Below are positions 1 to 6,995 of a stretch of 10,629 nucleotides of DNA, one piece after another. The first letter of the stretch is position 1. Each line of letters starts with the position of its first letter. The notes under the pieces are model-generated. The model searched no databases. It saw nothing but the letters and a program-made list of their open reading frames with translations, and was not told where the DNA came from. The stretch comes from Planctomycetaceae bacterium TMED10 (GTDB taxonomy: Bacteria > Planctomycetota > Planctomycetia > Pirellulales > UBA7805). A program made the position numbers and the translations under genes. The DNA lies in NCBI GenBank assembly GCA_002168195.1, contig NHBP01000096.1, positions 36,115-46,743 of the forward strand, given 5' to 3'.

Positions 1-110
1 TGCGGTGTATGCAGGTGGATCGTCTTGACTCCCAGTTCGCGCGCTACCTCGAGACGAACCCCCAGGCCAGCATCAATACTGGCAAAAACACCGAGTGGCC
101 AATGTTCCAT
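1..110 (-). CDS. Sugar phosphate isomerase/epimerase (xylose isomerase-like TIM barrel), N-terminal fragment
   Basis: Partial gene: the ATG is at 110-108 and the frame stays open to the left edge, giving 36 residues. The start reads MEHWPLGVFASIDAGLGV, followed by LEVARELGVKTIHLHTP. This is the first beta strand and helix of AP-endonuclease-2/xylose isomerase-like TIM barrels as found in planctomycetes, where the strand-1 (GVFAS-D-GLG) and strand-2 (TIHLH) patterns are typical. Such enzymes isomerise or epimerise sugars or inositols with a divalent metal, but the metal ligands lie outside the window, so the substrate cannot be named. It begins 23 bases after the DUF1080 stop on the same strand, so co-transcription is likely and a shared role in carbohydrate breakdown is inferred. 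The Shine-Dalgarno site is weak (a GGGA-like stretch about 8 bases upstream). Confidence 0.75.
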   Translation of the reverse strand, partial: MEHWPLGVFASIDAGLGVRLEVARELGVKTIHLHTP

Positions 111-133
111 AAAGACGATTCCCGTGTTAGCAG

Positions 134-856
134 CTATTGATTTTTTCCGTTTAGTTCTCGGAGGTAAATATTGCGAAATTGCATTTCGCCTCCGTGGGTC
201 TGGACTTGAATCGGTCCTCGAGGAAACATGGGTGACTCGCGATCAAAATAATTGTGCATCACCGCATTGTCTACGACAAGCTTTCCGTTGAGATAAACGG
301 TGACACGGTCTTTTTGCATGCGAATTTTGAGTCGATTCCACTCACCAATCGGATTGTCAGCGCGCACCAACGGAAATCGGCCTTCACTTTCGGGATTATT
401 ATTCCACATCGCTCCCGATCCGTACTCGGCGCCATTCTTTTTTTCCTTCGGATTATTAGGATCCCAGATTTGGATTTGAGGGCACCCTCGGAGGTAGATG
501 CCACTATCGCTTCCGGGGTGAACCATCCGCCAATCGAGTAAGAGTTCGAAGTCGCCGTAATCTTTTTCGGTCGTTAAAAAAACTCCCTGGCCATCATTGA
601 TGATGATCCCGTCCTCGACGCGCCAATGATCATGTAGATTCGCATTGTCGGTCGCCTGTTTTTTTCTCCGCGTTTCCTCATCGAGGGCCGCCCATTTTTT
701 GGGATCTTCGTGGCCGCGTCCTTGCCATCCGGAAAGGTCGCGCCCGTTAAAGAGAGCGGAAAATCCTTGGGGGACCGGTTCATCACCGTGCGCATGCCAT
801 CCGGCACTCATCGCGAGCAACAGAAGAAGCATTGGTTGTAAATACCTGACTTGCAT
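134..856 (-). CDS. Secreted DUF1080 / 3-keto-disaccharide hydrolase-type protein
   Basis: A 240-residue protein when started at ATG 856-854. That start has a GGCGGA ribosome site (866-871) 9 bases upstream and is directly followed by a signal peptide (MQVRYLQPMLLLLLAMSAGW, cleavage near HAHG/DEP). The frame is open upstream to 1033, but that longer start would bury the signal peptide. The mature part shows the DUF1080 pattern in order: FSALFNGRDLSGW near residues 31-43, HWRVEDGII, a YGDFELLLDWR strand, SDSGIYLRG, QIQIWDP, VTVYLNGKLV and a final GPIQVQTHGGEMQFRNIYL. This is a concanavalin-like jelly-roll fold. Some members hydrolyse 3-keto-glycosides; most are uncharacterised and abundant in planctomycetes. 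It probably acts in the periplasm. The isomerase/epimerase gene just downstream fits a sugar-breakdown pair. Family assignment is firm; the exact substrate is unknown. Confidence 0.9.
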   Translation of the reverse strand: MQVRYLQPMLLLLLAMSAGWHAHGDEPVPQGFSALFNGRDLSGWQGRGHEDPKKWAALDEETRRKKQATDNANLHDHWRVEDGIIINDGQGVFLTTEKDYGDFELLLDWRMVHPGSDSGIYLRGCPQIQIWDPNNPKEKKNGAEYGSGAMWNNNPESEGRFPLVRADNPIGEWNRLKIRMQKDRVTVYLNGKLVVDNAVMHNYFDRESPMFPRGPIQVQTHGGEMQFRNIYLRELNGKNQ

Positions 857-1252
857 TTGATTGATTCCGCCGGGAGAAGTGAAGAAAAAGCGTATACCCG
901 CAGAAGATCCATAATCCATAAATAGCGTCTGCCAGCGGGCCGTCGCTACGAGCGAAGTACCGGCGGTCTGTGAAAGCCGGAGACTTTTACCCTGATTCGC
1001 CCCTATTACAGCAGTATTGTAGAGCGGATTCAAGTGCCACGCCGAAGATCAGCACGCTGGTGTAATTTCAAAATTTGAACATTCAGGTAAAGCTGCGGTA
1101 ATTTTTTCTGTTGTTTGTGTCATAATATGAAAGCTATTTGCTCTCAGAGCTTGCGTGCCGTATTCTGCATAAAAGTTGGCAACCTAGGGCAAGCATTCTT
1201 GCTCGCGATGCGCAGCCTCCGGCATCGAGTGGCGAAGCGAGGCAACGGATCT
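857..1252. other. Divergent intergenic region between the DUF1080 gene and the kinase gene
   Basis: These 396 bases separate two divergently transcribed genes. Visible structure: a TCGCT-ACG-AGCGA hairpin at 943-955; a CCGGC/GCCGG inverted repeat at 960-964 and 976-980; an extended -10-like site at 1118-1126; and a small hairpin GCAAG-CATT-CTTGC at 1189-1202 in the kinase leader. Open frames here (the N-terminal extension of the DUF1080 frame to 1033 and of the kinase frame to 1115) have no family resemblance and no good ribosome site, so I treat them as non-coding. No tRNA or known riboswitch was recognised. Confidence 0.6.
1118..1126 (+). promoter_or_regulatory. Possible extended -10 promoter element for the kinase gene
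   Basis: TGTCATAAT matches an extended -10 element (TGn followed by five of six TATAAT bases). It sits 126 bases upstream of the chosen kinase start, in an AT-rich stretch. No convincing -35 box lies 16-18 bases upstream. An alternative pair is TTGAAC at 1075-1080 with TAATTT at 1099-1104 (18-base spacer). Only sequence resemblance supports either. Confidence 0.3.
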
Positions 1253-2236
1253 ATGGGGACCATCTCACATTATAAACTAGGTGTTGTACTCGGTATCGGG
1301 ACCGTGGGCACGGTGTATCGTGCGATTGATAAACTCACGGGCCAGGATGTGGCGATTAAAATTCTGTTGCCACAGATTCTGGATGATTCGCATATTGCGC
1401 ATCGGTTCTATCGCGAGATGTCCATTCTCGAAAAGTTGGATCATCCTCATATCGTTCACTACCTGACCGGCGGTACCGCAGGAGGCCGGCCTTACTATGT
1501 GATGGAACTGGTCGACGCGGGGTCGCTTAAGGATCAATTAACCATTCACGGCCATCTTCCTTGGGAGGAGGCATGTCATTTCGGAATTCAAATCTGTTCG
1601 GCACTCCAACACGCGCACAATCATGGGATTATTCATCGAGATTTGAAGCCCTCCAATCTTTTTATGGATGAATCTGGCGACCTCAAACTCGGAGACTTTG
1701 GAATCGCTCGCGATACACATCAAGTTGATTTGACCGATATTGGTTTGACGGTGGGAACATATGGCTACATGTCTCCCGAACAGATCTGTGCCGATACCAA
1801 TATCTCGGATAAAACAGATCTCTATGCCTTGGGCTGTCTGCTGTACGAAATGATCACCGGCTACCAACCTTTTGATGGCGCGAATTTTGCAAGAATCTTT
1901 GATCAGCACCTCAATAGCGATCCGCCCAAGATTCGCGATAAGGTTCCAGATGCCCCGAAAGAACTTGAAGCGATGATCGAGCAACTGATGGCAAAGCATC
2001 CGGCACAGCGACCATTCAATGCAAGGTATGTGCAAGGTTTTCTTCAGGACCTTTTGGAGCAGAAGCGTGGCCATCCTGTGCAAGCGATCAGAAAAATCTT
2101 AGGTTCTAGTAAAGCTCGGCCATCGGGTCTATCGCCCTATGGAAAGCATTCGTGGGGTACGCTCATCGGGTTAATCGCGATCATCGGTTTGATTCTGGCA
2201 GCGACCTTTTTGCTACAGCATTTTATTTTTGAATGA
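1253..2236 (+). CDS. Hanks-type Ser/Thr protein kinase with C-terminal membrane anchor
   Basis: A 327-residue protein from ATG 1253, which has GAGG about 10 bases upstream and lies 12 residues before the P-loop. The frame is open back to 1115, but the extra 46 residues look unstructured. All core kinase motifs are present: P-loop GIGTVGTV (14-21), VAIK with Lys36, helix C Glu55, catalytic loop HRDLKPSN with Asp130 and Asn135, metal-binding DFG (148-150), a GTYGYMSPEQ segment in place of APE, and DLYALGCLLYEM. It should therefore be active. After the kinase domain comes a basic linker and one hydrophobic helix near the C terminus (WGTLIGLIAIIGLILAATFL). The catalytic domain would be cytoplasmic and the short tail (LQHFIFE) at or beyond the membrane face. 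Unlike PknB there is no PASTA or other outer sensor domain. rlmN follows 60 bases later on the same strand and may be co-transcribed. The protein targets are unknown. Confidence 0.93.
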   Translation: MGTISHYKLGVVLGIGTVGTVYRAIDKLTGQDVAIKILLPQILDDSHIAHRFYREMSILEKLDHPHIVHYLTGGTAGGRPYYVMELVDAGSLKDQLTIHGHLPWEEACHFGIQICSALQHAHNHGIIHRDLKPSNLFMDESGDLKLGDFGIARDTHQVDLTDIGLTVGTYGYMSPEQICADTNISDKTDLYALGCLLYEMITGYQPFDGANFARIFDQHLNSDPPKIRDKVPDAPKELEAMIEQLMAKHPAQRPFNARYVQGFLQDLLEQKRGHPVQAIRKILGSSKARPSGLSPYGKHSWGTLIGLIAIIGLILAATFLLQHFIFE

Positions 2237-2296
2237 ATACTTCGCATGCGCGATGCTAATCAAGCATCTCGTGATTGCTTCTGTCCGAGAACAAAC

Positions 2297-3322
2297 ATGC
2301 AGCACATTTTGGATCCTGATACACAACTCCTTGATGCTTGGGTGACCCAGCAAAGGCTACCGATTTTTCGGGCGGCGCAAATCCGGCGATGGATTTATGC
2401 CTCGCAGGCCGAGTCGTTCGCAGATATGACCAACCTTCCTCTGGAACTGCGGAAAGAGTTGGCCAGTCATTTTCAATGGTGGACAACGCGGACCGCGGCA
2501 CATCAAAAAGCAGAGGATGGAACGGAAAAATTGCTTTTGGAGTTAGCAGACGGGAAAAAAATAGAATGTGTTCTCTTGCGCGATGGCGAGCGACGAACCA
2601 TTTGCATTAGCACGCAAGTCGGTTGTGCGATGGGCTGTGTTTTTTGTGCGAGTGGACTTGATGGTGTAGATCGCAACTTAACTTCGGGTGAGATTGTGGA
2701 GCAAATGCTTCGCCTCGGACGCCTGTTGCCCGCCGATGAACGGCTCAGCCACATTGTGGTGATGGGGATGGGAGAACCGCTCGCGAATCTGGTGAACCTC
2801 ATGCCCGCGCTGGCGATTGCCTCGCAGCAGGAAGGACTGGGAATTAGCCCGCGGCGCATAACAATTTCAACGGTGGGTTTGCCGACCGCAATGCAGCGGC
2901 TGGCCGAAGCTGCTGTCTCGTATAATTTGGCCGTTTCATTGCACGCCGCCAATGACGCGCTGCGCAATAAACTGGTGCCGGTTAATACGAAGTCGGGTCT
3001 TACACCCATTCTTACAGCTGCTGACGCATATTTTGAGGCATCAGGGCGGCGGTTGACCTATGAATACGTGCTTTTGGGTGGGGTCAATGATCGAAGGGAA
3101 GATGCCCTGCAATTGGCCGGTCTCTTGCGGGGACGGCCCGCGCTTTTGAATTTGATTCCTTACAATCCCGTGGCCGGTCTTCCTTACAAGACGCCTGCTG
3201 CCGAAACGGTCGAGGCGTTCTCCTCGCTACTCACCGAGCGGGGCATAAATATCCAGGTTCGCCGGCGCAAGGGGTCACGGATTGACGCCGCATGTGGACA
3301 GTTGCGCCGGACCAAAGCCTGA
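2297..3322 (+). CDS. rlmN: Dual-specificity 23S rRNA/tRNA adenine-C2 methyltransferase (radical SAM)
   Basis: A 341-residue RlmN, slightly shorter than the usual 350-385. It methylates C2 of A2503 in 23S rRNA and of A37 in some tRNAs, using a methylcysteine intermediate. The radical-SAM cluster motif CAMGCVFC places cysteines at 110, 114 and 117. Cys103 in TICISTQVGC matches E. coli Cys118, and Cys333 in IDAACGQL matches the methyl-carrying Cys355. The GMGEP motif that contacts SAM is present, as is the N-terminal RAAQIRRWIY helix typical of the family. I chose ATG 2297, preceded by GAGA at a suitable distance. ATG 2246 is in frame, but its 17 extra residues lack family resemblance and its upstream region is AT-rich without a ribosome site. 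The gene ends head-to-head with the secreted-protein gene on the other strand. Confidence 0.95.
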   Translation: MQHILDPDTQLLDAWVTQQRLPIFRAAQIRRWIYASQAESFADMTNLPLELRKELASHFQWWTTRTAAHQKAEDGTEKLLLELADGKKIECVLLRDGERRTICISTQVGCAMGCVFCASGLDGVDRNLTSGEIVEQMLRLGRLLPADERLSHIVVMGMGEPLANLVNLMPALAIASQQEGLGISPRRITISTVGLPTAMQRLAEAAVSYNLAVSLHAANDALRNKLVPVNTKSGLTPILTAADAYFEASGRRLTYEYVLLGGVNDRREDALQLAGLLRGRPALLNLIPYNPVAGLPYKTPAAETVEAFSSLLTERGINIQVRRRKGSRIDAACGQLRRTKA

Positions 3323-3405
3323 GCCGAGCCACAACCCAAACGTGGCGGTAGCAGTCCCAGTCACGGTACCATTCACGGTAACGAGCGCATGACCTTGCTC
3401 GGCTC
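3321..3405. terminator. Inverted repeat at the convergent junction, possible bidirectional terminator
   Basis: A perfect 9-bp inverted repeat, GAGCCGAGC at 3321-3329 and GCTCGGCTC at 3397-3405, spans nearly the whole gap between two convergent genes. The left arm overlaps the rlmN stop codon; the right arm ends 8 bases from the stop codon of the minus-strand gene. The 67-base loop holds two copies of TCACGGTA (3361-3368 and 3373-3380) and a GGTACC palindrome. There is no T-tract after either arm, so it is not a textbook intrinsic terminator. Location is the main argument. Confidence 0.35.
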
Positions 3406-3413
3406 CGGAGCGA

Positions 3414-5084
3414 TCAATTCGCATCCGGCAATCCAGCGCCGAACGTCATGCTCATCAGGGGCATCGCCCGCAAGATATTCTGCTCCATCGTGATCCGTGC
3501 GCGAATGCCGTTCGGTATCTGCTGGATTCCGTAACGAATCGCATCCTTCTCCTCGAGCATGCTGGCAATCGGTAGGTACATCGCACCATTTTTTTTATCG
3601 ACTTCCACCGCAAATTGCATAATCGATCCCAGATGCACCACCGCTTCAGCAGGCTCCATCTTTTCATCGCTTGCCTTCGCCGACGCGTCGATCACTTTTT
3701 TAAGATCATTAATCCCATTTCCACCGACCGCAAGATAAATGCTCTCCGCGTTGACACCAATCGCTACTTCTAACTGGTCGCCAAAAACATCTTTCGCATC
3801 GTCGTCCGGCATGGGGATGTTTTTCCAGGTGTGGATGCGATGGAACGCATGGTTTTCCGCCTCCCAGTCGGGACCTGGTATCCCAGCCTGCGCACTTGCC
3901 ATTTCGATCATTGGCTTGAGTGCACTCTCAACCGCGTCGCCATCACTGACCTGGGCGCCCATCACAATCGACGATTTATTGTTGAGCATCATTGCAAATC
4001 CTGCCTGGAAGCTATCGGACCGAATCGTGTCGAACATTACATTCAATAGTTTTCCCAGGGATGCTTTCGCAACGTCTTTTTGGTCGTCGGATAAGTCATC
4101 TGCGTTGTCAATCGCCTGAGTCATCTGCTTCTGGGAAACCTTTTCCTGCTTATCAGCGTAATTGATTTCCTCTTCCGGCGGTTTGCCTGTCAGGTGCACA
4201 GCACCGGCAACCGCCGCATCAACGTTAAGAAAACCGGCATGCGCAGATGTTCCTTTTTGGAAACGTTTGTACGACTTTGCGGTTTGGGTGTCTGCAACGG
4301 CGGTCGTGGAGAAATCAAGATGTACAGTTTTTTCATCCCCGTTAATTGCGACACCGATGGTGACGTCTTCCGTATCATCAACCCATTGGCTCAGGCGGGC
4401 GATATTGTCTTTCATCATGGCCTGTTGCGCTTCCATGTCGCTCCCGGCTTCGGCTGCACCGGCGAGTTGTAGTTGGCTCAAGAGTTCGAGAAAGCCAATG
4501 AGTTCTGATCGCTTTGCCTTAGGTACATTCTGCATATTCACCCGACCGGCAAGCACATACTTGCTTGGAAGATCACCGGCAAGCGAAGCCGGGTCTTTGG
4601 GGAGCGTAGAGAGGTATTCTTTTTGATCCGTAAAATAGGTCCAACCCTTGCCCGCCTTAGCATACAGGGGGCTTTCGGATGCCTTGAGTAAGAGCACACC
4701 ATCTCCGACGTCTTCAGTTTCCGCGAGTGGGGGCGGTAGTGATTTAAGCAGGCCTTCAAAATCGGTAATGGGCAGGCATGCAATCCAGTAAGGCTGTGCT
4801 TGTCCTAATTTGACATCGACAACCATCGGTTTCGTTTGATCGAGTCCGACAAGTGGCTTGCCTCCGGTCAATTGCATGATCTGCAGTTGGATCATTTGCT
4901 GGGCGTTGGGAAAACCAACGATTTCACCCACGACTGCCGCATGCTCCATCAGTTTGTCGTAACTGCTGACTGAAACGACAGCGACCGAAGGGTCATCGTC
5001 GCCAAGAGCGACTGAAAAAAAGCAGGTTGTGAAAAGAAGCAGACTGCAAAAAAACAGCGGGAGAAAACGCGCAGAGTGTCGCAT
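3414..5084 (-). CDS. Secreted planctomycete protein of unknown function (556 aa)
   Basis: ATG at 5084-5082 with GAGGA (5092-5096) 7 bases upstream. A clear Sec signal peptide opens the protein (RFLPLFFCSLLLFTTCFFSV, cleavage near ALG/DDD at residue 28), and there is no later membrane helix. The rest alternates beta-strand-like and helical stretches. It contains GLDQTKPMVVDVKLG and PITDFEGLLKSL near the start, then GKGWTYFTDQKEYL and KYVLAGRVNMQNVP. This order of a 'TKP' strand, a 'TD..GLL' helix, a 'GW.Y..D' strand and an 'R..MQN.P' helix recalls large secreted protein families I know only as hypothetical proteins from planctomycetes; no enzymatic motif is visible. It is acidic and rich in Asp, Lys and Ala. 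It lies 353 bases downstream of infA, so it probably has its own promoter. Function unknown. Confidence 0.85.
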   Translation of the reverse strand: MRHSARFLPLFFCSLLLFTTCFFSVALGDDDPSVAVVSVSSYDKLMEHAAVVGEIVGFPNAQQMIQLQIMQLTGGKPLVGLDQTKPMVVDVKLGQAQPYWIACLPITDFEGLLKSLPPPLAETEDVGDGVLLLKASESPLYAKAGKGWTYFTDQKEYLSTLPKDPASLAGDLPSKYVLAGRVNMQNVPKAKRSELIGFLELLSQLQLAGAAEAGSDMEAQQAMMKDNIARLSQWVDDTEDVTIGVAINGDEKTVHLDFSTTAVADTQTAKSYKRFQKGTSAHAGFLNVDAAVAGAVHLTGKPPEEEINYADKQEKVSQKQMTQAIDNADDLSDDQKDVAKASLGKLLNVMFDTIRSDSFQAGFAMMLNNKSSIVMGAQVSDGDAVESALKPMIEMASAQAGIPGPDWEAENHAFHRIHTWKNIPMPDDDAKDVFGDQLEVAIGVNAESIYLAVGGNGINDLKKVIDASAKASDEKMEPAEAVVHLGSIMQFAVEVDKKNGAMYLPIASMLEEKDAIRYGIQQIPNGIRARITMEQNILRAMPLMSMTFGAGLPDAN

Positions 5085-5437
5085 GAAAAAATCCTCGATT
5101 TCTTTGTTCCGTGGTTCTCTGTTTCTTGGCCCTCAGAGAGGTTGCGCCAACTGAAGCATCTTTCCGGCATTGTACCCCGCAAGTGGTCTCTTCGGGCAGG
5201 TGCCGTGAGACAAATCGCCCGAATCGGGGGAAAAGGATGGGGGCAGGCGTTGGACGGAACGGACACCGCGCCTTTGAACCCCTTCTGAGGCGAGAAAAAT
5301 ACCGGAAGATTGAGTTCAAGATAGGTCCTATCGACTCAAGCGACTCACTGAATCGAGAGTGCGAGAACATCGCATGCCGCGTCTTGGTGCCTACCTGTGT
5401 TCAGACGAGTGGACGATATGCCCCGCGATTCCATGCT
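5085..5437. other. Intergenic region downstream of infA and upstream of the secreted-protein gene
   Basis: These 353 bases hold the 3' flank of infA and the 5' region of the next minus-strand gene. I see an imperfect nested hairpin at 5310-5339 (separate entry), a pyrimidine-rich stretch with the purine-rich complement CAGAGAACCACGGAACAAAG at 5103-5122, and the ribosome site at 5092-5096. Open frames that cross it on both strands (for example 5111-5608 plus) are antisense shadows with no family resemblance. No tRNA fold was found: the TTGAACCCC stretch near 5275 has no pairing stem. Confidence 0.55.
5310..5339 (-). terminator. Nested inverted repeat 3' of infA, possible weak terminator
   Basis: An outer stem TTGAGT (5310-5315) with ACTCAA (5334-5339) encloses an inner stem GATAGG (5320-5325) with CCTATC (5327-5332). 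The inner loop must open by a pair or more to be feasible. Reading the minus strand, the T-rich TATTTTT follows about 10 bases after the stem. It lies 99 bases past the infA stop codon. It could end infA transcription or be a binding site for a dimeric regulator. Confidence 0.25.
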
Positions 5438-5662
5438 TCAACGCTCGCGGTAGGTGATCCGCCCCTTGGTCAGGTCGTACGGAGAGAGTTCAACCTTGAC
5501 TTTGTCGCCGGGCACAATCCGGATGAAAAATTTTCGCATCCGACCAGCAACGTGGGCGATGACCTCATGCCCTCCTTCGATTTGAACGCGAAAACGGGTA
5601 TTGGCTAAGGCCTGTGTAACCGTTCCTTCAACTTCGAGTGCTTCTTCTTTCTCTTTGGCCAA
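5438..5662 (-). CDS. infA: Translation initiation factor IF-1
   Basis: A 74-residue protein, against the usual 72. It has the single S1/OB-fold of IF-1: an N-terminal [14 protein letters not shown], then [37 protein letters not shown] and [15 protein letters not shown]. These match the family almost throughout. IF-1 binds the A site of the 30S subunit with IF-2 and IF-3 during initiation. The start codon appears to be TTG (5662-5660), since no ATG or GTG occurs in frame upstream and an AGGAG site (5670-5674) sits 7 bases before it. It is not next to ribosomal protein genes, as it is in many bacteria. A promoter-like pair lies upstream at 5732-5759, so it is probably transcribed on its own. 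Confidence 0.97.
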   Translation of the reverse strand: MAKEKEEALEVEGTVTQALANTRFRVQIEGGHEVIAHVAGRMRKFFIRIVPGDKVKVELSPYDLTKGRITYRER

Positions 5663-5669
5663 AATGAGG

Positions 5670-5674
5670 CTCCT
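5670..5674 (-). promoter_or_regulatory. Shine-Dalgarno site that fixes the infA TTG start
   Basis: The minus strand reads AGGAG here, 7 bases before the TTG start codon. This is the ideal spacing, and no other start codon in frame could use it except the adjacent ATT. Confidence 0.65.
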
Positions 5675-5731
5675 AAGGATAGTGTGTGGGTGGGGTTTTA
5701 ATATTGGGGATTTGGGGAAACTTGAGCCCTT

Positions 5732-5759
5732 ATCATATCGGACTCACCGTACCCGTCTA
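5732..5759 (-). promoter_or_regulatory. Putative sigma-70-type promoter for infA
   Basis: On the minus strand TAGACG (5759-5754, four of six bases of TTGACA) is followed after 16 bases by TATGAT (5737-5732, five of six bases of TATAAT). It lies about 70 bases upstream of the infA start, in the gap after the PLP-enzyme gene. Resemblance only. Confidence 0.4.
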
Positions 5760-5801
5760 GAGCGATTGCCGCTTCGCTTTTTCGACTTTCAGTGGCGGCC
5801 T

Positions 5802-6995
5802 TCAAGCAATTGCCTCGAGACCACGTTCGAGGTGGGAAAAAATGTCGCTTGCCGCTTCGATTCCGACCGATAAGCGAATCGTTCCCGGGTGGATTCCAAG
5901 TTGCTTCCGCTGATTCGCTGAAAGTTCTCGATGACTTGTTGACTCTGGATGGCTCAAGGTCGTTTTTAAATCGCCAAGCGATGGACAAAAAGGAATTTCA
6001 GGAGAAAGTGTGGAAATAAATTTTTCGACACACGAATGATCACCTGCCAGGCATAGCGTGATCATATTTCCATAACAACTTTCACCCTGGATTGTTGAAA
6101 ATTGTTTTTGTGCCAATGGTTGATGCGGATCGTCCGGTAAACCCGGATAATGTAATTCGCTGACCGCCGGATGCCCAACCAACCGCTCCGCAATTTCCTG
6201 CGCTGATGAGGAAGCTTGGCGGACACGGAGATCCATGGTCGCCATCCCTCGCATGGATAACCAGCAGCTATGTGGACTGGCAAACAGGCCCCAAGTGGTT
6301 GCCGAGAGGGATACACGATCCCAGGCAGCATTTTTTCCGCAAAGGCAGCCCAAGATAACATCGCTGTGTCCATTCATGATTTTAGTCATGCTTTCGACAA
6401 CGAGATCAGCACCGCTCTCCAAGGGTCGACAGACGACCGGGGATGCAAAAGTATTGTCGATCAACAACCGTGCATGACTTGCATGGGCAATCTCAGCCAG
6501 GCCTTCGATATCGGCGACATGCAGAAGAGGATTCGCGATCGTTTCGGCGATAATCAGTTTGGTCGTATTGCGGACTGCTTGCTGCACGGCATCCAAATTG
6601 CAGGTGTCCACTTCCGTTGATTCAATGCCCCATCGATCCGCCTCGGTCGTAAACAAACCGAGTGTTCGTCCGTACAATTGGTGGCTGAGCAAGACGTGGT
6701 CACCTTGCTTCAGTTGCGAGATCAGGGCCAATGCCAGTGCAGCCATTCCCGAGCCGGTAATGGCTGCCTGTTCTGCTGAATGCCAAGCTTTGCACTGTTC
6801 CGCAAGCATGTCGGAGTTTGGGTGGCCGTCGCGACTATAAATAAAACCCTCGGTTTTTCCGGCAAGCAGGTCAGCAGCTTGTTGCGGCGATCCGCAAGCG
6901 TAAACGGTTGCTGGATAGATAGGTGGGGCCAGGGCCGTTGCTGCGGCGAGTTGTGCGGCATCTTGGGCGGGAGATATTTTTTTTGATTGACTCAT
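5802..6995 (-). CDS. Cys/Met metabolism PLP-dependent enzyme (cystathionine gamma-synthase / gamma-lyase family)
   Basis: A 397-residue fold-type I PLP enzyme of normal family length. ATG at 6995-6993 with a G-rich ribosome site (AAGGGGG) about 10 bases upstream. Conserved parts: IYSRDGHPN (52-60) supplying the Tyr and Arg that hold the PLP phosphate of the neighbouring subunit, GSGMAA (81-86), ETIANPLLHV (151-160), Asp180 in LLIDNTFASP which pairs with the pyridine nitrogen, Lys205 in ESMTKIMNGHSDVILG as the Schiff-base lysine, and IRLSVGIE near the end for the substrate carboxylate. Members make or break C-gamma/C-beta to sulfur bonds (cystathionine gamma-synthase, cystathionine lyases, methionine gamma-lyase, O-acetylhomoserine sulfhydrylase). 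The RDGHPN loop replaces the common RTGNPT, placing it in a divergent branch, so the reaction cannot be fixed here. No other methionine gene lies nearby. Confidence 0.9.
   Translation of the reverse strand: MSQSKKISPAQDAAQLAAATALAPPIYPATVYACGSPQQAADLLAGKTEGFIYSRDGHPNSDMLAEQCKAWHSAEQAAITGSGMAALALALISQLKQGDHVLLSHQLYGRTLGLFTTEADRWGIESTEVDTCNLDAVQQAVRNTTKLIIAETIANPLLHVADIEGLAEIAHASHARLLIDNTFASPVVCRPLESGADLVVESMTKIMNGHSDVILGCLCGKNAAWDRVSLSATTWGLFASPHSCWLSMRGMATMDLRVRQASSSAQEIAERLVGHPAVSELHYPGLPDDPHQPLAQKQFSTIQGESCYGNMITLCLAGDHSCVEKFISTLSPEIPFCPSLGDLKTTLSHPESTSHRELSANQRKQLGIHPGTIRLSVGIEAASDIFSHLERGLEAIA

Noticed and set aside
134..1033. Longer 299-residue version of the DUF1080 protein
   Set aside because: The extra N-terminal part would place the signal peptide inside the protein, whereas ATG 856 has a ribosome site and a signal peptide directly after it.
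857..1252. Hairpins at 943-980 considered as a riboswitch or terminator
   Set aside because: The stems are only 5 bp, no T-tract follows, and no known riboswitch pattern was recognised.
1538..2083. 181-codon minus-strand open frame inside the kinase gene
   Set aside because: It is antisense to the conserved kinase domain in full and shows no recognisable domain.
2503..3009. 168-codon minus-strand open frame inside rlmN
   Set aside because: It lies wholly antisense to the radical-SAM core of rlmN; composition is Arg/Ser-rich as expected of a shadow frame.
4162..4626. 154-codon plus-strand open frame inside the secreted-protein gene
   Set aside because: Fully antisense to a gene with a signal peptide and a good ribosome site; Ser/Ala-rich shadow composition.
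5200..5300. TTGAACCCC stretch suggesting a tRNA T-arm
   Set aside because: The flanking bases do not pair into a T-stem on either strand, and no acceptor or anticodon stem is present.
5111..5608. 165-codon plus-strand open frame across the infA 3' flank and antisense to infA
   Set aside because: Its second half is the exact antisense of the highly conserved infA gene, the first half has no family resemblance, and no ribosome site precedes it.
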